Shown piece by piece: positions 16,825-25,638 of a stretch of 64,000 bases of DNA. The notes beneath the pieces were generated by a model. The model did not search any database, was not told the DNA's origin, and saw nothing but the letters and a program-made list of their open reading frames with translations. This DNA comes from an uncultured Prevotellaceae bacterium (lineage in GTDB: Bacteria > Bacteroidota > Bacteroidia > Bacteroidales > Bacteroidaceae): positions 35,588 to 99,587 of the forward strand of contig CACXPX010000008.1 of assembly GCA_902769705.1 (NCBI GenBank). The letters are read 5' to 3'. The translations under genes were made by a program, and so were the position numbers. Position 1 is the first letter of the stretch; each line of letters opens with the position of its first letter.

Positions 16825-16867
16825 GAAACAAAAAGAAAGAGACTTTCCAAAGTGGAAAATCTCTTTC
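16825..16867 (-). terminator. Terminator of the HU gene
   Basis: GAAAGAGA (16835-16842) pairs with TCTCTTTC (16860-16867), with further pairing of CTTTCCA and TGGAAAA inside. On the minus strand it is followed by TTTTTGTTTC. Confidence 0.8.
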
Positions 16868-16901
16868 ATTTTTCTTTACAAATTGTTTGCTAGGCAACCA
16901 A

Positions 16902-17177
16902 TTATTTGTTCACTGCATCAGCGAGTTCAGCACCAGCCTTGAACTTGGCAACTTTCTTGGCAGCAATCTTGATGGGCTTTTTCGTTGCGGGGTTGATGCC
17001 CTGACGAGCGTCCTGCTTCTTCACAGAGAAGGTTCCGAAGCCAACAAGCTGTACTTTATCACCTGCTACGAGAGCGTCCTTAATGGCAGCTACGGTAGCC
17101 TCCAAAGCTGACTTGGCCTGAGTCTGATTGATTTTGGCAGCCTCAGCAATTTTCTTGATTAATTCTGTCTTGTTCAT
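16902..17177 (-). CDS. hup: HU family DNA-binding protein
   Basis: 91 residues, canonical size. Histone-like nucleoid protein that binds and bends DNA without strong sequence preference. It starts MNKTELIKKIAEAAKINQ, followed by the signature GFGTFSVKKQDARQGINPATKKPI, in which the beta arm carries the DNA-intercalating Asn-Pro pair, and ends with the short helix FKAGAELADAVNK. It has a full promoter and its own terminator, so it is a single-gene unit. Several HU paralogues are usual in this group, and a number would be needed to tell them apart. Confidence 0.96.
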   Translation of the reverse strand: MNKTELIKKIAEAAKINQTQAKSALEATVAAIKDALVAGDKVQLVGFGTFSVKKQDARQGINPATKKPIKIAAKKVAKFKAGAELADAVNK

Positions 17178-17230
17178 AATTTTGGTTTATTAAAATGAAA
17201 TTTTTTAATTAAAATTTGTCTATTTGGGAG

Positions 17231-17261
17231 CAAATATAGGATATTCATTTCAAAAAACAAA
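17231..17261 (-). promoter_or_regulatory. HU gene promoter, full consensus
   Basis: On the minus strand TTTG (17261-17258), 19 bp, TATATTTG (17238-17231). The leader to the ATG is about 46 nt. Confidence 0.8.
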
Positions 17262-17343
17262 CAAAAAATAAAAAAAAGTGAGTTTTTTTTTGAAAATTTG
17301 TGTTTAAAGGCCTGATTTTGTGCAAAATAACGGATATTTTTCG

Positions 17344-17351
17344 TATTTTTG
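17344..17351 (+). promoter_or_regulatory. -7 box (TATTTTTG) ahead of the rhomboid gene
   Basis: Consensus TAnnTTTG located 33 bp before the ATG at 17385; the nearest upstream TTTG (17317-17320) is 23 bp away, three more than ideal. Confidence 0.5.
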
Positions 17352-17384
17352 CGCCCGTAATCATCAAAATTGAAAAGAAACGAC

Positions 17385-18320
17385 ATGCGCAATATTCCAA
17401 CGATCACCCGTAACCTGCTCATAGTGAATGTGCTGGTGTTTTTGGCCACTGTGGCTATCGGCGGAGAGACAACCGCCTATGGCACCAACTATCGCCTGAA
17501 CAACATATTCGGCCTTCACTTCTTCATGGCTCCCGACTTCCATCTTTACCAACTGCTGACCTACATGTTCATGCACGGTGGTTGGTCGCACTTGTTTTTC
17601 AACATGTTCGCCCTGTGGATGTTCGGTTGTGTAGTTGAAAGAGTATGGGGACCAAAAAAATTCCTTTTTTATTACATTTGTTGCGGAATTGGTGCCGGTC
17701 TTTTCCAAGAATTGGCGCAGTTTGGCTCGTTCAGCATCGACATCATGTCGCGCTATCCGCAAGTGGGATTCGGCGACTTGGGCACTGTTGCCACCCAACT
17801 AGGCTCAGCACTCAACGGATGGACCACCGTGGGTGCTTCGGGAGCTATTTATGCCATTTTGCTCGCTTTCGGTATGATTTTCCCCGAAGAGCGCATTTTC
17901 ATCTTTCCACTTCCTATTCCCATCAAGGCCAAATGGTTTGTGATAATTTATGCTGGCATTGAGCTCTTCTCGGCCATCTCTACAACTGGCGACGGCGTTG
18001 CACACTTGGCACACTTGGGCGGTATGGTGTTCGGCTTCTTTATGATTCGCTATTGGCAGAAACATCCCACAAGTGGTTATGGACGGTCGGATGGACAGCA
18101 GTTCTTCGAAAACCTGAGGCAATCGTGGGAAAAACGTTCCCACCACAAGAGCGCCCCCGAACCACCAAAAACGGGCAATCCCGACTGGGACTACAACGCT
18201 CAGAAACAAGCCACACAAGCCGAGATTGATCGCATTTTGGACAAGATTCGCAAGAGCGGATACGACAGTCTGACGGCTGATGAGAAACGCAAACTTTTCG
18301 AGCAAAGCAACAAAAGATGA
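17385..18320 (+). CDS. Rhomboid family intramembrane serine protease
   Basis: 311 residues from the ATG at 17385; a TTG 15 bp upstream is less likely. Rhomboids cleave transmembrane segments inside the bilayer using a Ser-His pair. Visible: six to seven membrane segments, the L1-loop region HGGWSHLFFNMFALW with conserved His69 and Asn73, GASG with the nucleophile Ser152, and the histidine in AHLAHLGGMVFGF (His210). The C-terminal 70 residues are polar and cytoplasmic, ending with a helical EIDRILDKIRKSGYDSLTADEKRKLF motif widespread in Bacteroidetes rhomboids. The next gene starts 9 bp after the stop, so the two form an operon. Substrates are unknown. Confidence 0.93.
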   Translation: MRNIPTITRNLLIVNVLVFLATVAIGGETTAYGTNYRLNNIFGLHFFMAPDFHLYQLLTYMFMHGGWSHLFFNMFALWMFGCVVERVWGPKKFLFYYICCGIGAGLFQELAQFGSFSIDIMSRYPQVGFGDLGTVATQLGSALNGWTTVGASGAIYAILLAFGMIFPEERIFIFPLPIPIKAKWFVIIYAGIELFSAISTTGDGVAHLAHLGGMVFGFFMIRYWQKHPTSGYGRSDGQQFFENLRQSWEKRSHHKSAPEPPKTGNPDWDYNAQKQATQAEIDRILDKIRKSGYDSLTADEKRKLFEQSNKR

Positions 18321-18329
18321 TCAGGCAAG

Positions 18330-19421
18330 ATGATCAAGAAGTTGAAGAAATTCACACTCCAAATGATAGCGGGCGCCAACATCGTCACCATCTTATGCAT
18401 GATGGTGGTGGGATTCAGCGACAGAATCAGCCCCGCCACATTCCCCTCGTTATCGAACGTTGGACTCTTTCTGCCCGTTTTCATCTTGTTGAATGCGGCG
18501 TTCTTGGTATTTTGGTTGTTGTTCAAGACTCGCTGGGCGCTGATTCCCATCGTAGGATTCCTGATCTGTTACAGTCCTATCCGCACTTTTTTCCCCATCA
18601 ACCTGAAAAAAGAAACGCCTCCCGACGCCATCAAGGTGTTGAGTTACAACGTGTGGCTGTTTGCAGGATGGGAGTATCGCGACCAACCTAACCCCATCTA
18701 TCAGTACATTCTCGACACCGATGCCGATATTGTCTGTCTGCAGGAGGCCGGAACCCAAGAGGTGAAAAAGCAGAAAGAACTGAAAGAGGCCATTCGCAAG
18801 AAATATCCCTATCGTGAAAGGGCGTCCAAAGGAAAAAACGGTGATATTTTGGCTTGCTACAGCAAATATCCCATCGTTGGCAAGGAAGGAATCGAGTATG
18901 AATCGAAGAACAACCATTCGTCCGTCTTCTACATCAACATGAACGGTGATACTATCATCGTGGTGAACAACCATTTCGAGTCGATAGGGCTGACATCGAA
19001 GGAAAAAGACGAATTCAGCAAAATCGTGAAGGGCGAAGTGAAACGCAACGAGGCTGAAGAAGGGTCGAAGAAACTCATCGGCAGATTGAACGAAGTGTCG
19101 AAAGTCAGGGCACCACAAGCTGATGCCGTAGCGCGTTTCGTAGACCAACATCGGGACAAGAGCATCATCTTGTGTGGCGACTTCAACGACGGGCCCAACT
19201 CATACACCCACCACAAGTTGGCCAAACGACTGACTGACTGCTATGTAGCAAGTGGCAACGGGCTGGGATTCTCATATCATCACAACAGCTTTTACATCAG
19301 AATCGACCACATCATGTGCTCTAAGGATTGGACACCCGTAAAGTGCATTGTTGACAAAAAAATAGACGCTTCAGACCATTATCCGGTCGTTTGCTGGCTA
19401 AAAAAGACCCCTAAACCTTAA
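18330..19421 (+). CDS. Membrane-anchored endonuclease/exonuclease/phosphatase (EEP) family protein
   Basis: 363 residues. Two or three hydrophobic segments in the first 90 residues (IAGANIVTILCMMVVGF, LFLPVFILLNAAFLVFWLL, WALIPIVGFLICYSPI) anchor it in the membrane. The rest is an EEP domain: VLSYNVWLF, the metal-binding Glu in IVCLQEAGTQE, VNNHFES, the catalytic Asp-Asn in CGDFNDGPNS, RIDHIMCS, and the terminal SDHYPVVCWL. The family includes DNases, phosphodiesterases and sphingomyelinases, so the substrate cannot be stated. Paired with the rhomboid gene upstream (9-bp gap), an association common in this phylum. Confidence 0.9.
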   Translation: MIKKLKKFTLQMIAGANIVTILCMMVVGFSDRISPATFPSLSNVGLFLPVFILLNAAFLVFWLLFKTRWALIPIVGFLICYSPIRTFFPINLKKETPPDAIKVLSYNVWLFAGWEYRDQPNPIYQYILDTDADIVCLQEAGTQEVKKQKELKEAIRKKYPYRERASKGKNGDILACYSKYPIVGKEGIEYESKNNHSSVFYINMNGDTIIVVNNHFESIGLTSKEKDEFSKIVKGEVKRNEAEEGSKKLIGRLNEVSKVRAPQADAVARFVDQHRDKSIILCGDFNDGPNSYTHHKLAKRLTDCYVASGNGLGFSYHHNSFYIRIDHIMCSKDWTPVKCIVDKKIDASDHYPVVCWLKKTPKP

Positions 19422-19470
19422 AAAATGCATTATTTACGCCTATAAATTTTCCACAAAAGAAAAAAATGCG

Positions 19471-19478
19471 TAACTTTG
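19471..19478 (+). promoter_or_regulatory. -7 box (TAACTTTG) of the secDF promoter
   Basis: TAACTTTG with TTTT (19447-19450) at the 20-bp spacing expected for the -33 element (consensus TTTG). The leader to the secDF ATG is about 100 nt. Confidence 0.6.
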
Positions 19479-19585
19479 CACGTCTATTGCGCAAATTTCA
19501 TTTTCGCGAGACACTGAGACTTATAGTCTGACAAACTTGAAACAAGAAAAAAACAAAATATAAATTAATAACAATTAGTCAAAAA

Positions 19586-22561
19586 ATGCAAAACAAAGGA
19601 ATTGTAATTGTAACCGCCGTATTACTGACGCTTGCAAGCATCTTCTATTTGTCCTTCTCTGCTGCCACTAAGTACTATGACAAGCAGGCAGCTAAACTGG
19701 GCGACCCTATCGCACAGCAAGACTACAAGGACTCTGTGAAGTACATGGGAATCTATTCTTATCAGAAATGCTTGGAAACGCAGATTGGTCTCGGACTTGA
19801 CCTGAAAGGCGGTATGAACGTCATTCTTGAAATCTCAGTGCCCGACGTTGTCGAGATGCTGGCCGACCACAAGACCGACGCGGCTTTCGTGAAATCAATG
19901 GAAGAAGCCAAGAAAGAAGAAGAGACAAGCCAAGACGACTTCATCTCACTGTTTGTCAAAGCTTTTCACAAAAACGCACCAGGACGCCGTTTGGCTGAAA
20001 TCTTCGCCACTCAGCAGCTGCAGGGTAAAGTGAGCCCGCAGAGCGAGGACAACGAAGTGATCAAGGCCTTGCGCGACGAAGTGCAGGCAGCCATCGACAA
20101 CTCGTTCAACGTGGTACGCACCCGTATCGACAAGTTCGGTGTCGTTCAGCCCAACATCCAGAAGCTGGAAGGCCAGCAGGGACGTATCATGGTTGAAATG
20201 CCTGGTATTCGCGAGCCCGAGCGTATGCGCAAACTTTTGCAAGGTAGCGCCAACCTCGAATTCTGGGAGACCTACAATGCTGAAGACATCATCCCCTATC
20301 TGAACCAGCTCGACATGCGCGCTGCCAACATGGGCACCAGCGCTGACTCTACCGCAGCTGTGAAAGATACTGTCACCACAGCACAGGCTGACACCACAAA
20401 GGCAAAGATCAAGATCAACAAGGACAATAAGGTTGGTGCAGCAAGCAACGAGGCACAATTGGCTGAGGCCAAGAAGCAGCACCCGTTGCTGACCTTCCTC
20501 CAGACCACTGGAAGCGGTTCGCTCTCACTGGTAGGTTATGCCAGCGTTCGCGACACTGCCGAGATCAACAGCATCATCTATTCGGAATTGGCTAAGCAGA
20601 TTATCCCATCTGACTGCAAACTCCTTTGGAGTGCCAAGCCCGAGGACGGAATCCAAGCCAAGAACATCTACGGCCTCTATGCACTGAAGGTGACAACTCC
20701 CAACGGTCGCGCTCCGCTAGAGGGTGACGTTGTTGTTGACGCTAAGGACGATTTCAATCATCTCTCCGGTGCTCCCGAAGTGACGATGTCGATGAACTCC
20801 GATGGTGCTCGCCGCTGGGCTGCTATGACCAAGGCCAATATCGGTCGTGCCGTTGCCATCACTTTGGACGGCGTGGTGTATAGCGCTCCCCGCGTGTTAA
20901 ACGAGATTTCTGGTGGTAACACCGAGATTACGGGTAACTTCACCATTGAAGAAACAAAAGACTTGGCCAACACGCTGAAGTCAGGTCGTATGCCCGCTCC
21001 TGCACGCATTGTTCAGGAAGAGGTCGTAGGTCCTACGCTCGGTGCCCAGTCCATCCAGCAGGGTATCGTTTCGTTCATCATTGCCTTCATCCTGTTGATG
21101 ATCTACATGCTCGCCATGTATAACATCATCCCCGGTATGATGGCTAACCTGGCACTGCTTGTCAACATCTTCTTCACGTTGGGTATATTAACCTCGTTCC
21201 AGGCGGCACTGACAATGTCGGGTATTGCCGGTATGGTGCTGTCGTTGGGTACTGCGGTCGACGCCAACGTGCTTATTTACGAGCGCATCAAGGAAGAGTT
21301 GCGTGGCGGTAAGAACATCAAGCAAGCTGTTGCTGCTGGTTACGACAACGCATTCTCGGCCATCTTCGACTCCAACTTGACATCACTCATCACGGGTATC
21401 ATCCTCTACCTCTTCGGTACAGGTCCTATCCGCGGCTTCGCAACGACTTGGATGATTGGTATCGTCTGCTCGTTCTTCACCGCCGTGTTCCTTACCCGCT
21501 TGGTTTATGAGCATCAGATGAAGCACGACCGTTGGCTCAACCTGACCTTCTGCACTCCTCTCTCCAAGAACCTGATGCAGAATGTTCACTTCCCCTTCAT
21601 GAATGTCTATAAGAAGTCGTTCACCATTGCTGCTGCAGCAGTGGTTGTCTTCCTCATCAGCTTCTTCGTGCAGGGTCTGAGCCGTAGCATCGACTTCACC
21701 GGTGGTCGCAACTATGTCATCCAGTTCGAGAAGGCCGTCGAGCCCGAGCAGGTTCGTGGTTTGCTGGCCGAGGCATTCCCTGGCTGCAATACTGGTGCTT
21801 TGGCATTGGGTACCGACAACAAGACCATTCGTATGTCCACCAACTACAAGATTGAGTCTAACAGCCCGACTGTTGATGACGAGGCGGAGGAAATCCTCTA
21901 CAACGCTTTAAAGAAAGCCGGACTCGTGAGCCAGGCCGACGTTCAGTCGTTCAAGAACCCTGACATTCGTGAGGGAGGCTCCATCATCAGTTCTACAAAG
22001 GTGGGTCCGTCGATTGCTAAGAACATCACTCGTGGCGCCTTCATCAGCGTGTTCATCGCCCTGTTGGCCATCTTCCTCTACATCTTGCTCCGCTTCCGCA
22101 ACGTGGCCTTCTCTATCGGTTCTATCGTTGCTCTGGCACTCGATGCATTGGTGGTCATCGGTCTGTTCTCGCTCCTGCAGAAAGTCATGCCGTTCTCACT
22201 TGAGATCGACCAGACATTCATAGGCGCTATCCTGACGGTGATTGGTTACTCCATCAACGATAAGGTGGTGGTGTTCGACCGTATTCGCGAGAATTTGCGT
22301 CTCCATCCGAAACAAGACATCCAGAAGGTGTTCAACGACTCTATCAACCAGACATTGGCTCGTACCATCAACACCTCACTCTCCACGTTGATCGTGTTGC
22401 TCTGCATCCTGTTCATCGGTGGTAGCAGCATCAAGGGCTTTGCCTTCGCTATGACACTGGGTGTCATCTTCGGAACGCTGTCGTCTATCTTCATCGCTTC
22501 GCCCATCGCTTACTTGTGGATGGGTCGCAAGATCAAGGAAGACGTCGCAGAGGCTGCATAA
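19586..22561 (+). CDS. secDF: Protein translocase subunit SecDF (fused)
   Basis: 991 residues, SecD and SecF joined in one chain as is normal for Bacteroidetes. It uses the proton gradient to pull exported proteins through SecYEG. SecD part (1 to about 640): signal-anchor ATAVLLTLASIFYLSF-like segment, GLDLKGGMNVILEI (motif D1), a large periplasmic P1 domain with a low-complexity insert near 245-290 (ADSTAAVKDTVTTAQADT), SGNFTIEEAKDLANTLKSG-like motif and five closing membrane segments. SecF part (about 670-991): SIDFTGGRNYVIQFE, VGPSIAKNITRGAFISV, DKVVVFDRIREN. A terminator follows. Single gene with its own promoter. Confidence 0.96.
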   Translation: MQNKGIVIVTAVLLTLASIFYLSFSAATKYYDKQAAKLGDPIAQQDYKDSVKYMGIYSYQKCLETQIGLGLDLKGGMNVILEISVPDVVEMLADHKTDAAFVKSMEEAKKEEETSQDDFISLFVKAFHKNAPGRRLAEIFATQQLQGKVSPQSEDNEVIKALRDEVQAAIDNSFNVVRTRIDKFGVVQPNIQKLEGQQGRIMVEMPGIREPERMRKLLQGSANLEFWETYNAEDIIPYLNQLDMRAANMGTSADSTAAVKDTVTTAQADTTKAKIKINKDNKVGAASNEAQLAEAKKQHPLLTFLQTTGSGSLSLVGYASVRDTAEINSIIYSELAKQIIPSDCKLLWSAKPEDGIQAKNIYGLYALKVTTPNGRAPLEGDVVVDAKDDFNHLSGAPEVTMSMNSDGARRWAAMTKANIGRAVAITLDGVVYSAPRVLNEISGGNTEITGNFTIEETKDLANTLKSGRMPAPARIVQEEVVGPTLGAQSIQQGIVSFIIAFILLMIYMLAMYNIIPGMMANLALLVNIFFTLGILTSFQAALTMSGIAGMVLSLGTAVDANVLIYERIKEELRGGKNIKQAVAAGYDNAFSAIFDSNLTSLITGIILYLFGTGPIRGFATTWMIGIVCSFFTAVFLTRLVYEHQMKHDRWLNLTFCTPLSKNLMQNVHFPFMNVYKKSFTIAAAAVVVFLISFFVQGLSRSIDFTGGRNYVIQFEKAVEPEQVRGLLAEAFPGCNTGALALGTDNKTIRMSTNYKIESNSPTVDDEAEEILYNALKKAGLVSQADVQSFKNPDIREGGSIISSTKVGPSIAKNITRGAFISVFIALLAIFLYILLRFRNVAFSIGSIVALALDALVVIGLFSLLQKVMPFSLEIDQTFIGAILTVIGYSINDKVVVFDRIRENLRLHPKQDIQKVFNDSINQTLARTINTSLSTLIVLLCILFIGGSSIKGFAFAMTLGVIFGTLSSIFIASPIAYLWMGRKIKEDVAEAA

Positions 22562-22600
22562 CCCAACTATAACCTAACTTTATATACCAAGCAAAACCAA

Positions 22601-22637
22601 GGGCATCTGGGCCAAGCGCCCAGGTGTCCTTTTTATT
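22601..22637 (+). terminator. Terminator after secDF
   Basis: GGGCATCTGGGC (22601-22612) pairs with GCCCAGGTGTCC (22618-22629) over 12 bp with two wobbles, followed by TTTTTATT. Confidence 0.88.
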
Positions 22638-22647
22638 CAAAACAGAT

Positions 22648-22983
22648 ATGCAAGAGACAAGACAAAACAAGATTGCGCGACTGCTGCAAAAAGAACTGGC
22701 GCAGATATTCCAGGAGCAGACACGAGCCATGCACGGTGTGATGGTGTCGGTCACCCGGGCTAAAGTGAGCCCCGACCTGAGCATCTGCACCGCCTATCTG
22801 AGCGTGTTCCCCAGCGAGCGAGGTGAAGAGATTCTCTCCAACGTGAACGAGAACACACGCACCATCCGCTACGAATTGGGCACGCGCATCCGCAACCAAG
22901 TGCGCATCATCCCAGAGTTGCGCTTCTTTATCGACGATTCATTGGACTATATCGACCGCATTGACGAGTTACTGAAGAAATGA
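22648..22983 (+). CDS. rbfA: Ribosome-binding factor A
   Basis: 111 residues from the ATG at 22648. RbfA is a small KH-like protein that binds the 30S subunit during late maturation near the 5' end of 16S rRNA. Family landmarks: RQNKIARLLQKELAQIF at the N-terminus, VSVTRAKVSPDLSICTAYLSVF in the middle, and the C-terminal LRFFIDDSLDYIDRIDELL. An upstream in-frame GTG at 22624 lies inside the secDF terminator and is rejected. The stop overlaps the permease start by 4 bp (ATGA), indicating translational coupling; the rbfA plus FtsX-type permease pair is common in Bacteroidetes. Confidence 0.94.
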   Translation: MQETRQNKIARLLQKELAQIFQEQTRAMHGVMVSVTRAKVSPDLSICTAYLSVFPSERGEEILSNVNENTRTIRYELGTRIRNQVRIIPELRFFIDDSLDYIDRIDELLKK

Positions 22984-24212
22984 ACTTCCCCTTTTTCATC
23001 GCACGCCGCTACCTCTTCTCGAAGAAGTCCACCAATGCCATCAACGTGATATCGCTCATCTCGGTGATAGGTGTTGCTGTGGGATCGATGGCACTCATCA
23101 TCGTGCTCAGTGTCTTCAACGGTTTCCACGACCTTGTGGCCTCGTTCTTCACCCAGATGGACCCGCAACTCAAGGTGGTGCCCGTAGAAGGAAAAACGGC
23201 ACCTGCCGACGACCCGATACTCACCGAGATACGCCAGATGCCTGAAGTGGATGTGGCTACAGAAACTGTGGAAGACATGGCATTGGCCGTCTACAACGAC
23301 AAGCAGTCGATGGTGACCGTGAAAGGCGTGGACGACAACTTCGACCAACTCACTCACATCACCGAAATTCTCTATGGCGAAGGCGAGTTCCAACTGCATG
23401 CCGCCGACCTGCAATATGGCATCATCGGCATTCGTCTGGCGCAAGAGTTGGGTGCTAACGTGCGCTTCGGCAACTACCTGCGCATCTATGCCCCGCGTCG
23501 CGATGGGCAACTTGACCTTTCCAATCCCTCCGAAGGATTCATTCTCGACTCACTGTGCTCACCCGGCGTGGTGTTCTCGGTGAGACAAGCCAAATACGAC
23601 CGCAACTACATCATCGCGCCCATCGGCTTCGCACGCAACCTGTTCGCCCAGCAAGGCATGGTCTCTGCCCTCGAACTGCGGCTGAAAGACGGTAGCGACA
23701 TCGATGCCATGAAGAAAAAGATGGAGCGCGTTGCCGGCAGCGAATACCGTGTGCTCGACCGATTCGAGCAACAAGCCGACACATTCAAAATCATGCAGAT
23801 TGAGAAGATCATCGCTTATATCTTCTTGACTTTCATCCTCGTTGTGGCCTGCTTCAACATCATCGGCTCACTCTCTATGCTCATCATCGACAAGCGCGAC
23901 GATGTGCAGACTTTGCGCAATCTGGGTGCCGACGACCGCCAAATCTCTCGCATCTTCCTCTTCGAAGGCCGTTTCATAGCCGTCATTGGCGCCGTCATTG
24001 GCATCGCCCTGGGCTTGTTACTCTGCTGGCTGCAGCAACGCTACGGACTCGTGGCACTAGGCGAAAGCAGCGGCTCGTTCGTTGTGAACGCCTATCCCGT
24101 AAGCGTCCACTACACCGACGTTGTTGTCATCTTCTTCACGGTGATTGCTGTGGGATGGCTCGCCGTGTGGTATCCCGTGCGCTATCTCTCCCGCCGCCTG
24201 CTGGCCGATTAA
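22980..24212 (+). CDS. ABC transporter permease, FtsX/LolC-LolE type
   Basis: 410 residues with the classic MacB/LolCE topology: one N-terminal membrane segment (INVISLISVIGVAVGSMALIIVLSVFNGF, about 20-48), a large periplasmic domain (about 50-265), then three membrane segments (IAYIFLTFILVVACFNIIGSL, FIAVIGAVIGIALGLLL, VVVIFFTVIAVGWLAVW). The N-terminal FFIARRYLFSKKSTNAINVIS is typical of LolE-like subunits. Proteins of this type release lipoproteins from the inner membrane for transport to the outer membrane, a plausible role here given many lipoproteins. The partner ATPase (LolD type) is not adjacent. Overlaps rbfA by 4 bp. Confidence 0.88.
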   Translation: MNFPFFIARRYLFSKKSTNAINVISLISVIGVAVGSMALIIVLSVFNGFHDLVASFFTQMDPQLKVVPVEGKTAPADDPILTEIRQMPEVDVATETVEDMALAVYNDKQSMVTVKGVDDNFDQLTHITEILYGEGEFQLHAADLQYGIIGIRLAQELGANVRFGNYLRIYAPRRDGQLDLSNPSEGFILDSLCSPGVVFSVRQAKYDRNYIIAPIGFARNLFAQQGMVSALELRLKDGSDIDAMKKKMERVAGSEYRVLDRFEQQADTFKIMQIEKIIAYIFLTFILVVACFNIIGSLSMLIIDKRDDVQTLRNLGADDRQISRIFLFEGRFIAVIGAVIGIALGLLLCWLQQRYGLVALGESSGSFVVNAYPVSVHYTDVVVIFFTVIAVGWLAVWYPVRYLSRRLLAD

Positions 24213-24216
24213 AGAA

Positions 24217-24402
24217 GCCCCCTCCAACCTCCCCCAACTAGGGGGAGGAGAACTGAGTTGGAGCAAACTTCTTGCTTTTTAGGCACGGATGACACAGATA
24301 ACACTATTCTCTTACCTTTCACCTCTTATTTCCATTTTTCCCCTCGGCTGAAAGGGATACTTGTATCTCCTCCCCTAGTTGGGGGGAGGTTGAGAGGGGG
24401 CC
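24217..24402. repeat. Inverted pair of GC-rich palindromic repeats
   Basis: Left copy 24217-24251 (GCCCCCTCCAACCTCCCCC, AACT, AGGGGGAGGA) and right copy 24367-24402 (TCCTCCCCTAGTTGGGGGG, AGGTTGAGAGGGGGCC) are inverted relative to each other around 115 bp of unremarkable AT-rich sequence. Same consensus as the copies inside metK and dusB. Lies directly after the permease gene. Confidence 0.8.
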
Positions 24403-24408
24403 TTTGAC

Positions 24409-24694
24409 GTTGTCATTTGTGGCCTTTAACGTTGTCATTTGCGGCCTTTAACGTTGTCATTTGTGGCCTTTAATGTTGTCATTTGTGGTCTTTTGCGTTG
24501 TCATTTGTGGCCTTTAATGTTGTCATTTGTGGTCTTTTGCGTTGTCATTTGTGGCTTCTCGTGAAGTAAAATAAATTATTTTGCACGGTAAAATAAATTA
24601 TTTTACCAGACCAAAGCATATCTCTGACAACGTTAGGTCATAGAGATGACAACATCACTTGCGGCATATAGCCATCACACATGCATCATCTACC
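24409..24694. repeat. Intergenic array of thirteen 22-bp modules (array 3)
   Basis: Seven consecutive modules beginning GTTGTCATTTGTGGC or GTTGTCATTTGCGGC (24409-24562), two AT dyads based on GTAAAATAAATTATTTTGC and its relative (24563-24606), then four degenerate modules (CAGACCAAAGCATATCTCTG; AACGTTAGGTCATAG; AACATCACTTGCGGCATA; CATCACACATGCATC). This is the clearest array because the first seven modules are near-identical. Together with the repeat pair at 24217 it fills most of the 24213-24873 gap. Confidence 0.9.
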
Positions 24695-24724
24695 TCGCTT
24701 CCTCCGACTTTTTTCCGCCAATTA

Positions 24725-24756
24725 TTTGGAAATATCATAGAAAAACTCTATTTTTG
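24725..24756 (+). promoter_or_regulatory. Promoter of the 24874-27697 operon, full consensus
   Basis: TTTG (24725-24728), 20 bp, TATTTTTG (24749-24756). The leader to the ATG at 24874 is about 110 nt. Confidence 0.78.
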
Positions 24757-24873
24757 CAACGAAGTGTAACAATGTCGTCGGGCCACTTGCCTTCAGCAAG
24801 CCTGACGTGAAAAGTGTACTTGGAAGAATACTGACAAGAGATTTAGTTGTTTTTTATCAAACAAAAAGATGAA

Positions 24874-25638
24874 ATGAACATCAAGTTGCACACCCCTAAG
24901 AGCCTGAAGAATGGCAGCGGAATGTCTTCGCTGAAGCAGTTCCTGTTGTCTCTCTTCGCTACGACCGTCTCCATCGCACTCACTTTCGGTACGGCAGCGG
25001 TGATAGACCACCATAAGCAACAAAAGGCGAAGCGTGAGATTGTGATGATGGTGATGTACGACATGTACAACTCGCTGCAATCGGTGGAAGAGGTCGACGC
25101 CAACATTCGCAAGCTGATTGAAGGTCAGCGGCAGATAGCTGAAGACCCCGCCAAGTTCGACGAAGTGGTAAGAGGGAGAATGGCGCTGGTCCTGAGTACC
25201 GATTACACGGAAACGGTGGAACGCGTCTTCTCGTCGAGCATCGAAACCATCAATACGGTGGGGAATGTGCTTTTCACGGAGAATGTGGCTGATTTCTATC
25301 GCGAACGCAAAATGTATAATGAGACGGTATGCGACTCGCTTATGGCCAAGATTGTCCGGGAATCTCCCTATTCCTCTTTGAAAGGCACTTTGGATTTGGA
25401 TATTATGATGGAAGCACTCATGAGTAATGCTATACGGTATGACATGCGTTATCGGTACGCTCAGTGCCAACAGATGATGAATGTTACCGACAAGGAAATA
25501 GCAGCATATAGGAAGCAAAGAGCGCTAATGGAAAAAAGTTCGCTTGACTACGAGGCTGCTGAAGACTCGGCAAGGAACGAGGTGATTGATATTGTTAAAG
25601 CAACAGAAGAAGCCAAGAAGAAACTTAAATTGGAATAA
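24874..25638 (+). CDS. Membrane-anchored protein of unknown function
   Basis: 254 residues from the ATG at 24874. Not recognised. A short basic N-terminus is followed by one hydrophobic segment (FLLSLFATTVSIALTFGTAAVI, about 18-40), then a polar, mostly helical domain rich in charged residues, resembling in layout the Bacteroidetes membrane proteins with a single N-terminal anchor and a helical periplasmic part (DUF6090-like layout, not asserted). The C-terminus ends in a charged coiled-coil-like helix (ATEEAKKKLKLE). Its stop overlaps the next ATG by one base (TAATG), so it is co-translated with the TlpA-like gene. Has a full promoter. Confidence 0.75.
   Translation: MNIKLHTPKSLKNGSGMSSLKQFLLSLFATTVSIALTFGTAAVIDHHKQQKAKREIVMMVMYDMYNSLQSVEEVDANIRKLIEGQRQIAEDPAKFDEVVRGRMALVLSTDYTETVERVFSSSIETINTVGNVLFTENVADFYRERKMYNETVCDSLMAKIVRESPYSSLKGTLDLDIMMEALMSNAIRYDMRYRYAQCQQMMNVTDKEIAAYRKQRALMEKSSLDYEAAEDSARNEVIDIVKATEEAKKKLKLE

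Noticed and set aside
16902-17177. Site-specific role for the HU protein at the nearby array
   Set aside because: HU genes are common and HU binds DNA with little sequence preference; nearness to one of eight array sites is not evidence.
24409-24694. Possible CRISPR array
   Set aside because: The 22-bp modules are contiguous with no repeat/spacer alternation, the same words recur at many sites, and there are no cas genes in the window.
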